Positions 16,641 through 22,042 of a stretch of 22,042 bases of DNA are shown piece by piece. Source of the stretch: JAADHY01 sp964428935 (GTDB lineage Bacteria > Planctomycetota > Planctomycetia > Planctomycetales > Planctomycetaceae); the NCBI GenBank assembly GCA_964428935.1, contig CAYSAG010000054.1, positions 1 through 22,042 on the forward strand. The letters are read 5' to 3'. The translations under genes were made by a program, and so were the position numbers. The stretch's first letter is position 1. Each line of letters opens with the position of its first letter. The notes beneath the pieces were generated by a model. It saw only the letters and a program-made list of their open reading frames with translations. It was not told where the DNA came from and did no database searches.

Positions 16641-16667
16641 CGTTCGGACCTCGAGCCGGTCCGAACG
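16641..16667 (-). terminator. Strong hairpin just after the FKBP gene
   Basis: Perfect 10-bp stem CGTTCGGACC/GGTCCGAACG (16641-16650 with 16658-16667) and a 7-base loop, 24 bases past the FKBP stop in the direction of transcription. No U-tract follows on the minus strand. Position and stem strength make it the likely 3' end of the zinc-ribbon/FKBP transcript. Confidence 0.5.
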
Positions 16668-16690
16668 TCAACAGCGGTTTCCCGTCGTCG

Positions 16691-17440
16691 TCACGGCTGC
16701 TGCTTCTGTTCGATTCCCAGCAGCTCGACGTCGAAAATCAACACCGAATTGGGGCCGATTCGAGGGGGAACGCCTCGCTCGCCGTAAGCCAGGTCGGCAG
16801 GAATGTAGATTCGCCACTTGTCGCCGACTTTCATCAACTGAAGCGCCTCGCTCCACCCCTTAATGACTCGGTCGACGCGGAACGTCGCCGGCTCGCCCCG
16901 AGCGACCGAGCTGTCGAAGACGGTTCCGTCAATCAGTTTGCCCACGTAGTGGGTGCGGACGACGTCGGTCGGCTTCGGGCTGGGACCGTTGCCCGACTTC
17001 AGCACCTCGTACTGCAGGCCGCTCTTCAGCGTCACCACTCCCTTTCGTTTCTTGTTGTTTTCCAGAAAGCGTTGGCCTTCTTCCAGGTTCTTCTTGGCCA
17101 GGGCCTGCAAGGCAGCCTGCTGTTTGGCTTGAAGCTGGGCTTGCAACTGCTGAAAGGCCGCCTGCAGTTCCTGCAAGCTGACCAACGGCTCGCGGCCGGC
17201 CAAGCCGTCTTGCAACCCTTGCAGCACCAGCTTCGGGTCGACTTCCAGACCGTCACGCTTCAAGCTGCGGCCCAAGCTCAGTCCAATGCCGTAGCTGACT
17301 TTCTGCTGCAAGGTCAGTTGCGGCTTTTGCAATTGAGGCTGCTGTGGCGAGGGGGCCGGCGCCGCACCGCTCTGTTGAGCGAAGCAAGGGCCGGCGAGCA
17401 AAAGGGTGGCAAGAGCAAAGGCAGGAAAAACTTTCCACAT
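16691..17440 (-). CDS. Secreted FKBP-type peptidyl-prolyl cis-trans isomerase
   Basis: 249 residues with FkpA/Mip architecture. The signal peptide is ~1-21 (cleavage after PCFA). A Pro/Gln-rich linker runs from 22-43. The helical FKBP_N-type dimerisation region is ~44-135 and is unusually rich in Gln, Leu and Ala (LQELQAAFQQLQAQLQAKQQ). The FKBP domain is ~150-245. Active-site positions visible are Tyr165 (THYVGKL), Asp176 (TVFDSS), the VIKGWSEAL segment (192-200) and Tyr219 (LAYGERG). It would catalyse proline isomerisation during folding of exported proteins. The ATG is preceded by GAGGAGA. It follows the zinc-ribbon gene by 18 bases, so the two form an operon; the functional link is unknown. 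Confidence 0.92.
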   Translation of the reverse strand: MWKVFPAFALATLLLAGPCFAQQSGAAPAPSPQQPQLQKPQLTLQQKVSYGIGLSLGRSLKRDGLEVDPKLVLQGLQDGLAGREPLVSLQELQAAFQQLQAQLQAKQQAALQALAKKNLEEGQRFLENNKKRKGVVTLKSGLQYEVLKSGNGPSPKPTDVVRTHYVGKLIDGTVFDSSVARGEPATFRVDRVIKGWSEALQLMKVGDKWRIYIPADLAYGERGVPPRIGPNSVLIFDVELLGIEQKQQP

Positions 17441-17458
17441 GGTCGTCTCCTCGAAACT

Positions 17459-17707
17459 TCACACAGTCGTCTCGGCGAATTTTTTGGCACATTCGGGACA
17501 AACGGTCAACTCGCGCACCGTCTCGTACCCGTGGCCGCCTCGGTCGTAGTTCTGCTTTTTCTTGTGTCGGTTTTTGCGACGAGCGTAGCGGTTGCGAGCT
17601 CGAACCGGCTCACGAGCCTCGTACGTCTTCTCGCGGGTCTTGACGACCACCTTCTTGCTTCGGATTCCGCTGGCAACAATGGTGCCGCACTTCTGGCAAC
17701 GAAACAT
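17459..17707 (-). CDS. Small Cys4 zinc-ribbon protein of unknown function
   Basis: 82 residues. Two CxxC knuckles, Cys4/Cys7 near the N-terminus and Cys70/Cys73 near the C-terminus, should bring the two ends together around one zinc. The 62-residue centre is very basic between about 17 and 52 (VREPVRARNRYARRKNRHKKK-like composition), which suggests nucleic-acid or ribosome binding. That is inference. It is not recognised as a ribosomal protein (it is not bL31, bL33 or bL36 by pattern). The ATG at 17705-17707 has GGAGAGG just upstream. Real coding is supported by the paired CxxC motifs, the ribosome site and the tight spacing to the FKBP gene. Confidence 0.75.
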   Translation of the reverse strand: MFRCQKCGTIVASGIRSKKVVVKTREKTYEAREPVRARNRYARRKNRHKKKQNYDRGGHGYETVRELTVCPECAKKFAETTV

Positions 17708-18403
17708 GTCCTCTCCAAGATTTCAAATGGTCAACGGAAACGGTCCCCCGCAGCCCGACTTCGGGTTGCGAACGCAAGTTTTCTGTTTGAGCTTCTCGAC
17801 CCGGCCTGGCGTCGCTTCACGCAGTCCGCGACGGCGTCCAGTCCGCCGCGGCCCTCAAACGCCCGCCCCCGCGGGGGCAGACCTAGCGCGAACGACAAAC
17901 CGGACCGCCCGTCCGAGCGAAACAGCCAAGTCGGGCGGAAGGTCGGCTTCGAGAACCGTCGGTGGCCGAACACGTGGTCCGCTGGCACGAGCAACCAGTT
18001 CCGGGACCGCTCCAGCCGTCTCCTCCAGACCGACCCGCAAGGCTGCGAGCCGTCACCACTCAGCAGCCCCGTGTCCCCCACGACAGTTCGGACCAGCAGC
18101 CGCTACTGTTTCGGCAAACGGCCCAAACCACAGAGCTGGAAAAGTGTCCGTGCAAAGCCGAGTCGCTGCTGGCCGTCCGCGCCAAACGAGCCGCGCAAGC
18201 AACACACGCAGAACAACCCCAACGAACGCCGAGTTGCAGACACGTCGCGGCTCGACCCGTGAGACGTGGACCGGTCGGTTGGACCAACCAAGGCGTTGAG
18301 TGGGGCAGACCGAGCTGTGCAGTGAACGCTCTTCGGGCGGCGGACGCACCGAAAGGCTGTTTCGGCGAGCGAGGCTGGGTGTGCTCTGGCGGGTCGGACG
18401 CCG
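17708..18403. other. 696-bp intergenic region, no recognisable gene
   Basis: This lies between two minus-strand genes. Open frames in several phases show only Arg/Ser/Pro-rich shadow sequence, with no domain and no supported start. It holds a 14-bp perfect palindrome GCCCCCGCGGGGGC (17865-17878), the palindrome GGTTGGACCAACC (18278-18290), and the TTGCG/CGCAA element (17767-17778) about 60 bases upstream of the zinc-ribbon start. A promoter for the zinc-ribbon/FKBP unit must lie here, but no clear -35/-10 pair was found. Confidence 0.45.
18349..18365 (-). terminator. Short hairpin after the IscA/HesB-like gene
   Basis: Perfect 6-bp stem CCGAAA/TTTCGG (18349-18354 with 18360-18365, loop of 5), 38 bases past the stop at 18404. 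There is no U-tract. It is offered because of position; it could be chance. Confidence 0.3.
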
Positions 18404-18706
18404 CTACGGTTCCCCGTCGTCCTCCGACTCCGTCACCCCAGTGGGGACCAACGTCAGTTCGCGGCCTTGGGGAGTTTCGTGAACGTCCAACGTCTGGTCG
18501 TCCAACAGCTCGGCCAGAATTTGCGAAACAGCCAGGACCGGCTTGCCCTCGTAGCTGTAAATGGCGTCGCCTTGATGAATCTGGTCGACTGCAAGGAACA
18601 AACCATTCTCGCCAGGGACGATGCGAACGACGAAGCCTTCGCCAGCCTCCACCTCCACCAACATCTGACCAATCATTTCACATGCGGATTCACTTACCGA
18701 CAGCAC
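18404..18706 (-). CDS. IscA/HesB-like small protein lacking cluster-binding cysteines
   Basis: 100 residues. The opening LSVSESACEMIGQML, then FVVRIVPG near residues 24-31, resembles the HesB/IscA fold (xLTxxAAxxIxxLL ... lRixv.ggG). SYEGKPVLAVSQILAELLDDQTLDVHETPQGRELTL fills the region where IscA has its 'lDy' strand. The C-terminal CGCG motif of true IscA is absent and the only Cys is Cys9, so it should not carry an Fe-S cluster in the usual way. An acidic tail (ESEDDGEP) ends the protein. The GTG start at 18704-18706 is decided by a perfect AAGGAGG (18714-18720) seven bases upstream; in-frame extension further upstream has no family character. Fold assignment is by eye and tentative. Confidence 0.6.
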   Translation of the reverse strand: MLSVSESACEMIGQMLVEVEAGEGFVVRIVPGENGLFLAVDQIHQGDAIYSYEGKPVLAVSQILAELLDDQTLDVHETPQGRELTLVPTGVTESEDDGEP

Positions 18707-18713
18707 AGCGAGA

Positions 18714-18720
18714 CCTCCTT
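18714..18720 (-). promoter_or_regulatory. Consensus ribosome binding site AAGGAGG
   Basis: The minus strand reads AAGGAGG seven bases before the GTG at 18704-18706. It is the strongest Shine-Dalgarno in the window and fixes the start of the IscA/HesB-like gene over upstream in-frame alternatives. Confidence 0.8.
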
Positions 18721-18799
18721 CTGAACTTGGGTCACGTTTTCGGCACGAGGGCCTCCAACGGAAAACCTGAGCGCATCGTCCGGACGTTCCAGAACGCGC

Positions 18800-18832
18800 A
18801 AAAAACAAAGCCCGCTCTCCTGAAGCGGGCTT
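18800..18832 (-). terminator. Intrinsic terminator with U-tract
   Basis: On the minus strand a perfect 9-bp stem AAGCCCGCT/AGCGGGCTT with a 7-base loop (18808-18832) is followed at once by TGTTTTTT (18800-18807). This is a textbook factor-independent terminator and the only one with a clear U-tract in the window. It lies upstream of, not after, the IscA/HesB-like gene and points towards it. It must therefore end a separate short transcript or act as an attenuator. Confidence 0.8.
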
Positions 18833-18929
18833 CAAACCGCAAAGTCTGAACGCTCGCTGCAAAAGAACGTGGCGACGAACCGATTGTCAGCGTTCTTTCC
18901 CTCAGCGTTAACGTGACCAATCGAGACCG
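18800..18929 (-). ncRNA. Candidate small RNA or attenuating leader of ~130 nt
   Basis: The segment starts ~7 bases after a good minus-strand promoter (18936-18964) and ends at an intrinsic terminator. No ATG- or GTG-started frame of any length lies inside. It folds well by eye: AAAGAACG (18862-18869) pairs with CGTTCTTT (18891-18898), and outside this AACGCT (18849-18854) pairs with AGCGTT (18904-18909). The terminator hairpin comes third. It is not recognisable as tmRNA, RNase P RNA, SRP RNA or 6S RNA by their conserved motifs. It is either a free small RNA or the leader of the IscA/HesB-like gene, whose start is ~94 bases past the terminator. Confidence 0.5.
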
Positions 18930-18935
18930 CACTCA

Positions 18936-18964
18936 ATTAGAGCAGATGCCTGGTGGGTTGGCAA
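18936..18964 (-). promoter_or_regulatory. Sigma-70-type promoter with extended -10
   Basis: The minus strand reads TTGCCA (18959-18964; 5 of 6 to TTGACA), a 17-base spacer, then TCTAAT (18936-18941; 5 of 6 to TATAAT), with a TG one base before the -10 (TGC-TCTAAT). Predicted start of transcription is about 18929. It would drive the 130-nt RNA unit and, by read-through, the IscA/HesB-like gene. Confidence 0.6.
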
Positions 18965-19060
18965 TCTGACTGTCTGCCGTTTCACTGAAATTCCGAAAAA
19001 TTGAGACGGTGTGCGGGCCGGTGGCGGTCCGAGTGAAAACGGTCCACGTGGTCCACCGCG

Positions 19061-19089
19061 TTTGCATTCCCAACCGACGGTGGTAAAAT
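19061..19089 (+). promoter_or_regulatory. Candidate promoter for the nitronate-monooxygenase-like gene
   Basis: The plus strand reads TTTGCA (19061-19066; 4 of 6 to TTGACA), a 17-base spacer, then TAAAAT (19084-19089; 5 of 6), preceded by TGG as an extended -10. Predicted start is about 19096, giving a 350-nt leader before the ATG at 19447. It is the most AT-rich -10-like element on this strand in the spacer. Confidence 0.5.
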
Positions 19090-19446
19090 CGCCCGACTGT
19101 GTGGAACGCGGTTCGACGGTCGAGTCGGTCGGACGCGCGGGGTACAACGGGTCGACGCGAAGGCCGGTCGAGGGGACGGGGTCTGGTAGCACTCTGCCGA
19201 GGCAACTCTTCCGGACCGTTCGTTGACTGCACTCGGGCCGAGTCGTTAGCGCTCAACGACTCCTCACTGTACGACGACCAGCAGCCCAAAGTGGGACGCT
19301 TTCCAGGCCCAGTTTGCTGGCGACCGAGGAAGCGTAACGCAGGCCGTCGACCGGGACCTCGAACCCGGAATTGGTTTCACGGCGAAAAGAAGGCCAAGCC
19401 GGCTGAGTCAGTCGGGTGGTCGACAACGGTGCGAATGGGAGACAGC
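19090..19446 (+). other. Long presumptive 5' leader of the nitronate-monooxygenase-like gene
   Basis: About 350 bases between the candidate promoter and the ATG at 19447. The coding frame stays open through it, but the translation is Arg/Gly-rich with no family character, so it is treated as untranslated. A short CCGGG/CCCGG hairpin (19351-19368) is present. No known riboswitch motif was recognised. GGGAG at 19437-19441, five bases before the ATG, supports the chosen start. Confidence 0.35.
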
Positions 19447-20898
19447 ATGAGTGACGAGAGGTTGCCGGTCCTGATTCAGGGCGGCATGGGAATTGCCGTT
19501 TCCGGCTGGCGTTTGGCGCGTGCCGTGTCTTTGACCGGTCAGCTTGGCGTGGTTTCGGGAACCGCACTGGACTCGGTTCTCATCCGTCGGCTTCAGAACG
19601 GCGACCCTGGAGGCCACGTGCGGCGGGCTCTGGAGCACTTCCCGCTGCCGCAGGTCGCCTCGCGGATTCTCGAGAAGTTTTTCGTCGAGGGAGGCAAACC
19701 GGCCGACGCTTCGTACAAGTCGCGGCCCTTGCCCGTGCTGCCGCTGCCGAAGGAGCTGGAGGAGCTGTTCGTCGTCGCGAACTTCGTCGAGGTGTTCTTG
19801 GCGAAGGAGGGCCACGACGGTGAGGTCGGCGTCAACTTCATGGAGAAGCTGCAACTGCCGGCGCTGCCCTCCCTGTACGGAGCCATGCTGGCCGGCGTCG
19901 ACTGGGTGCTCATGGGAGCCGGCATTCCGCGAGCCATTCCCGGAATCATCAATCGGTTCGTGGAAGGAGAACCGGCCGAGCTGAAAATCGACGTGCACGG
20001 GGCGGGCCGCGGCGAGTCGTACGTGGCTCGGTTCTCGCCGTCCGAGTTCTTCGGCTCTACACCACCCGTGCTGAAGCGGCCCAAGTTCCTGCCAATCATT
20101 TCTTCGGCCTCGTTGGCCACCATGCTGTTGAAGCGGGCCGACGGCTGGATTGACGGCTTCGTGGTCGAAGGGCCGACGGCCGGCGGCCACAACGCGCCGC
20201 CTCGAGGCCGAATGGAACTGGACGAAGCCGGCGAGCCGATTTACGGACCGCGCGACGTGGTCGACTTGGAAGCGATGCGAAAACTCGGCTTGCCCTTCTG
20301 GCTGGCCGGCTCCTACGGACACCCACACAAGATTGTCGAGGCCTTGCAGGAAGGAGCGGCCGGGGTACAAGTCGGGACGGCCTTCGCCTACTGCGAAGAG
20401 TCGGACTTGGCACCGGAGTTGAAGCAGTGGGTGTTGGAGGCCAGCCGTCGCGGCGAAGTCAAATGCTTCACCGACGCGTTCGCTTCCCCGACCGGCTTCC
20501 CGTTCAAAGTCGTTCAGATTCCCGGCACGCTGGCCGACCCGGACGTCTACGAAACGCGTCGACGCGTCTGTGACTTGGGCTACCTCCGGCAAGCCTACAA
20601 GCGCGAAAACGGCGAGCTGGGCTGGCGGTGCCCGGCCGAACCGGTGACGGAGTACCTGAAGAAGGGCGGCAAGGAAGAAGACACGCACCGACGGAAGTGC
20701 TTGTGCAACGCCCTCATGGCCAACATTGGCCTGCCGCAGGTCTACGGAGAGGGTCGACGGGAGCTGCCGTTGGTCACTTCGGGGAACGACGTCGTCACCG
20801 TCGGACGCTTTCTGAAAGAGGGGCGGACGTCGTACTCGGCTCGGGACGTGGTCGAGTACTTGCTTTCGGAGGTCCCGGCCGAAGTGGTGCGGCCGTAG
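19447..20898 (+). CDS. Nitronate monooxygenase / 2-nitropropane dioxygenase family flavoprotein with extended C-terminus
   Basis: 483 residues, an FMN-dependent TIM-barrel of the NPD/NMO family (also related to FabK- and PfaD-type enoyl reductases). It opens with PVLIQGGMGIAVSG (residues 7-20), the family's start. Residues 105-175 form a long insert-like segment. The active-site region EGPTAGGHNAPPRG (241-254) has His248 in the position of the catalytic His of AGGH motifs. LAGSYGHP (286-293) and GAAGVQVGTAFAYCEES (303-319) form the FMN phosphate site. Ordinary NMOs are ~320-380 residues; the extra ~120 C-terminal residues contain Cys375, Cys395, Cys418 and Cys420, possibly a metal site. Nitronate oxidation or an enoyl-reductase-like role cannot be separated by eye. 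The start at 19447 is based on GGGAG and on where homology begins; ATG 19435 is the alternative. Single-gene unit. Confidence 0.82.
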   Translation: MSDERLPVLIQGGMGIAVSGWRLARAVSLTGQLGVVSGTALDSVLIRRLQNGDPGGHVRRALEHFPLPQVASRILEKFFVEGGKPADASYKSRPLPVLPLPKELEELFVVANFVEVFLAKEGHDGEVGVNFMEKLQLPALPSLYGAMLAGVDWVLMGAGIPRAIPGIINRFVEGEPAELKIDVHGAGRGESYVARFSPSEFFGSTPPVLKRPKFLPIISSASLATMLLKRADGWIDGFVVEGPTAGGHNAPPRGRMELDEAGEPIYGPRDVVDLEAMRKLGLPFWLAGSYGHPHKIVEALQEGAAGVQVGTAFAYCEESDLAPELKQWVLEASRRGEVKCFTDAFASPTGFPFKVVQIPGTLADPDVYETRRRVCDLGYLRQAYKRENGELGWRCPAEPVTEYLKKGGKEEDTHRRKCLCNALMANIGLPQVYGEGRRELPLVTSGNDVVTVGRFLKEGRTSYSARDVVEYLLSEVPAEVVRP

Positions 20899-20948
20899 GT
20901 TGCACGAGAACAGAAAAGACGACGTCGACAAACCGAGCGCTCGACGAA

Positions 20949-20963
20949 GCCGGAAAGTCCGGC
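20949..20963. terminator. Compact hairpin between convergent genes
   Basis: Perfect 6-bp stem GCCGGA/TCCGGC with a 3-base loop (20949-20954 with 20958-20963), near the middle of the 125-bp gap between two convergent stops (20898 and 21024). No U-tract on either side. It is offered as a shared terminator on position alone. Confidence 0.3.
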
Positions 20964-21023
20964 GAGCCAACGCCGCTGACACGTCGCACCGTGCCGCTCC
21001 GACGGCGGCCTGTCGCTCGCCAG

Positions 21024-22042
21024 TCACGTGGCGTCTGCTGTCCGACGAACTCCCAGACCGGCCGTCTGCCCCAACTGTTCGCTCAACCGCCGCGCCCGCT
21101 GGTGCAGTTGCTCCAACTGCTCGCGTTGCTGTTCCGCTTCCGAGCACGCCTGTTCCAGCTCGGGAAACAGCGTGCCGGACAGCTTCGTCTCGGCCAGCTC
21201 CGACAGCAGCCGTTTGAAGTCCCGCCGCACGCGAGCTCGGACCGCCCTGCGCAACGTCCAAATCAGAAACCACGACCACAACAGGAAGAACAGCAGGGCC
21301 GGCACGTAGAAGTTCAAGGAAAGGAGCGGCTCGGCCGCTTGCCCCAGCCACGGCTTGATTAAAGCCCCGTAGAAAAAGTTCTCACCCACTCGGACCAGCA
21401 CCAGCGCGACGTACGCTCCTAGCAGCGTTTCGTAGAGCCACTTGCGCCAGCGACGGCTCACGCCGGCAGCCGCCTGACACGTCAACCGGTGGACCTGTTG
21501 TTCGGCCTCGGTCGCGAATTCCTGTTCCAGCCGGGCAGCCCGCTTGCGCAGGCGAGCCAGTTCGTTTTTTTCGAGCGGGCGGTCGAGCTGGGCGTCGCGG
21601 ACGAAGCCCTCGGCGACCAACCGGCACTCGCGCAGAAAGGCGTCGTCCAGCACGGCGGCCGAACGAAGCCGCGACTCGGCCTGAGACTCCCGCTTGCCCA
21701 CCAGCCACGCTCCCCCGCGCACCAGCCCCGCCACCACTGCCTGCGTGGCCGTTCGAGCTCGCAGCAGCAGGAACGTCGTCAACAAAGTGCCCGCTGCGTT
21801 GTAGGCCCGCAGTAGAGTGGTGAAAAAGCCCCCGCCCCACTGCTGAGCCACCTCACCCAGCACGCGTGCCTCAAACTGCCGTTCCGTTTCCAAACTGTCG
21901 GCACGCAACCAGTCGACGAACCGCTGAGCCGCTCGTCGTGACTGCTCGCGGAGCTGTCGCCGAAGGCCCTCCACCGCAGACCACGCTTCGGCCAATTGCC
22001 GCCGACACTGCTCCAGACCTTCGCACAACAGGTCGAGCAGGT
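21024..22042 (-). CDS. Membrane-anchored coiled-coil protein, C-terminal part (5' end outside window)
   Basis: The minus-strand frame is open to the window edge; about 338 residues are visible. A charged helical stretch (LEQCRRQLAEAWSAVEGLRRQLREQ) leads to an amphipathic or hydrophobic segment (GGFFTTLLRAYNAAGTLLTTFLLL). A long coiled-coil follows (LRKRAARLEQEFATEAEQQ). Two clear transmembrane helices come next (around YETLLGAYVALVLVRVG and FYVPALLFFLLWSWFLIW), and a final coiled-coil rich in Glu/Gln/Arg ends the protein. This layout matches the membrane tail of dynamin-like or Era-like bacterial GTPases, but no nucleotide-binding motif is in the visible part, so the GTPase idea is a guess. 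The gene converges on the nitronate-monooxygenase-like gene. Which residue starts the protein cannot be known from this window. Confidence 0.7.
   Translation of the reverse strand, partial: LLDLLCEGLEQCRRQLAEAWSAVEGLRRQLREQSRRAAQRFVDWLRADSLETERQFEARVLGEVAQQWGGGFFTTLLRAYNAAGTLLTTFLLLRARTATQAVVAGLVRGGAWLVGKRESQAESRLRSAAVLDDAFLRECRLVAEGFVRDAQLDRPLEKNELARLRKRAARLEQEFATEAEQQVHRLTCQAAAGVSRRWRKWLYETLLGAYVALVLVRVGENFFYGALIKPWLGQAAEPLLSLNFYVPALLFFLLWSWFLIWTLRRAVRARVRRDFKRLLSELAETKLSGTLFPELEQACSEAEQQREQLEQLHQRARRLSEQLGQTAGLGVRRTADAT

Noticed and set aside
18053..18349. Minus-strand 98-codon frame in the gene-free stretch
   Set aside because: Arg/Val/Pro-rich, no ribosome site, no motif, and other frames across the same bases are equally open.
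19351..19368. tRNA-like T-arm (minus strand CCGGG, TTCGAGG, CCCGG)
   Set aside because: The loop is eight bases instead of seven, and no acceptor, D or anticodon arm can be fitted around it on either strand.

Overview
The window is GC-rich chromosomal DNA from a bacterium, most likely a planctomycete of the Pirellulales type. That placement is inference. It rests on several gene styles that are common in that phylum: an FG-GAP/VCBS propeller fused to a dienelactone-hydrolase-like enzyme, large secreted glycoside hydrolases, a membrane ClpP-class (SDH) protease, single-gene transcription units and roomy intergenic spaces. There is no phage, IS element, CRISPR array, rRNA or tRNA. Most of the window is core or ordinary accessory metabolism.

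Layout. (1) 1-1338: the 3' part of recG (+), converging on queD (-, 1366-1770) and an SDH-family serine protease (-, 1905-2759). (2) 3136-3708: an HD-domain hydrolase (+), converging on a secreted propeller-hydrolase fusion (-, 3747-6101). (3) 6630-9482: a compact isoprenoid operon, ispA then dxs with no spacer, followed by an unidentified secreted protein (9605-10990, +). (4) A hairpin at 11017-11043 separates this from a two-gene minus-strand unit: a dipeptidyl-peptidase-IV-like S9 peptidase (13864-16218) and, 50 bp downstream, a secreted clan-A glycoside hydrolase with two carbohydrate-binding-like domains (11069-13813). (5) 16691-17707: a minus-strand pair, a small Cys4 zinc-ribbon protein followed by a secreted FKBP-type prolyl isomerase. 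(6) 18404-18706: a 100-residue IscA/HesB-like protein. It is preceded by a promoter-hairpin-terminator unit (18800-18964) that looks like a small RNA or a transcription-attenuating leader. (7) 19447-20898: a long nitronate-monooxygenase-family flavoprotein (+) with its own candidate promoter. (8) 21024-22042: the C-terminal part of a coiled-coil membrane protein (-), cut by the window edge.

Functional themes are the MEP isoprenoid pathway (dxs makes DXP, ispA elongates prenyl diphosphates), a queuosine/pterin step (queD), DNA recombination repair (recG), and secreted polymer and peptide degradation.

The points most worth a second look are: the strong scarcity of GATC across the window, with isoleucine codons biased to ATT; the abrupt break of that pattern in the 3' third of ispA, which suggests a mosaic gene; the minus-strand RNA unit at 18800-18964; and the four-cysteine C-terminal tail of the nitronate-monooxygenase-like protein.
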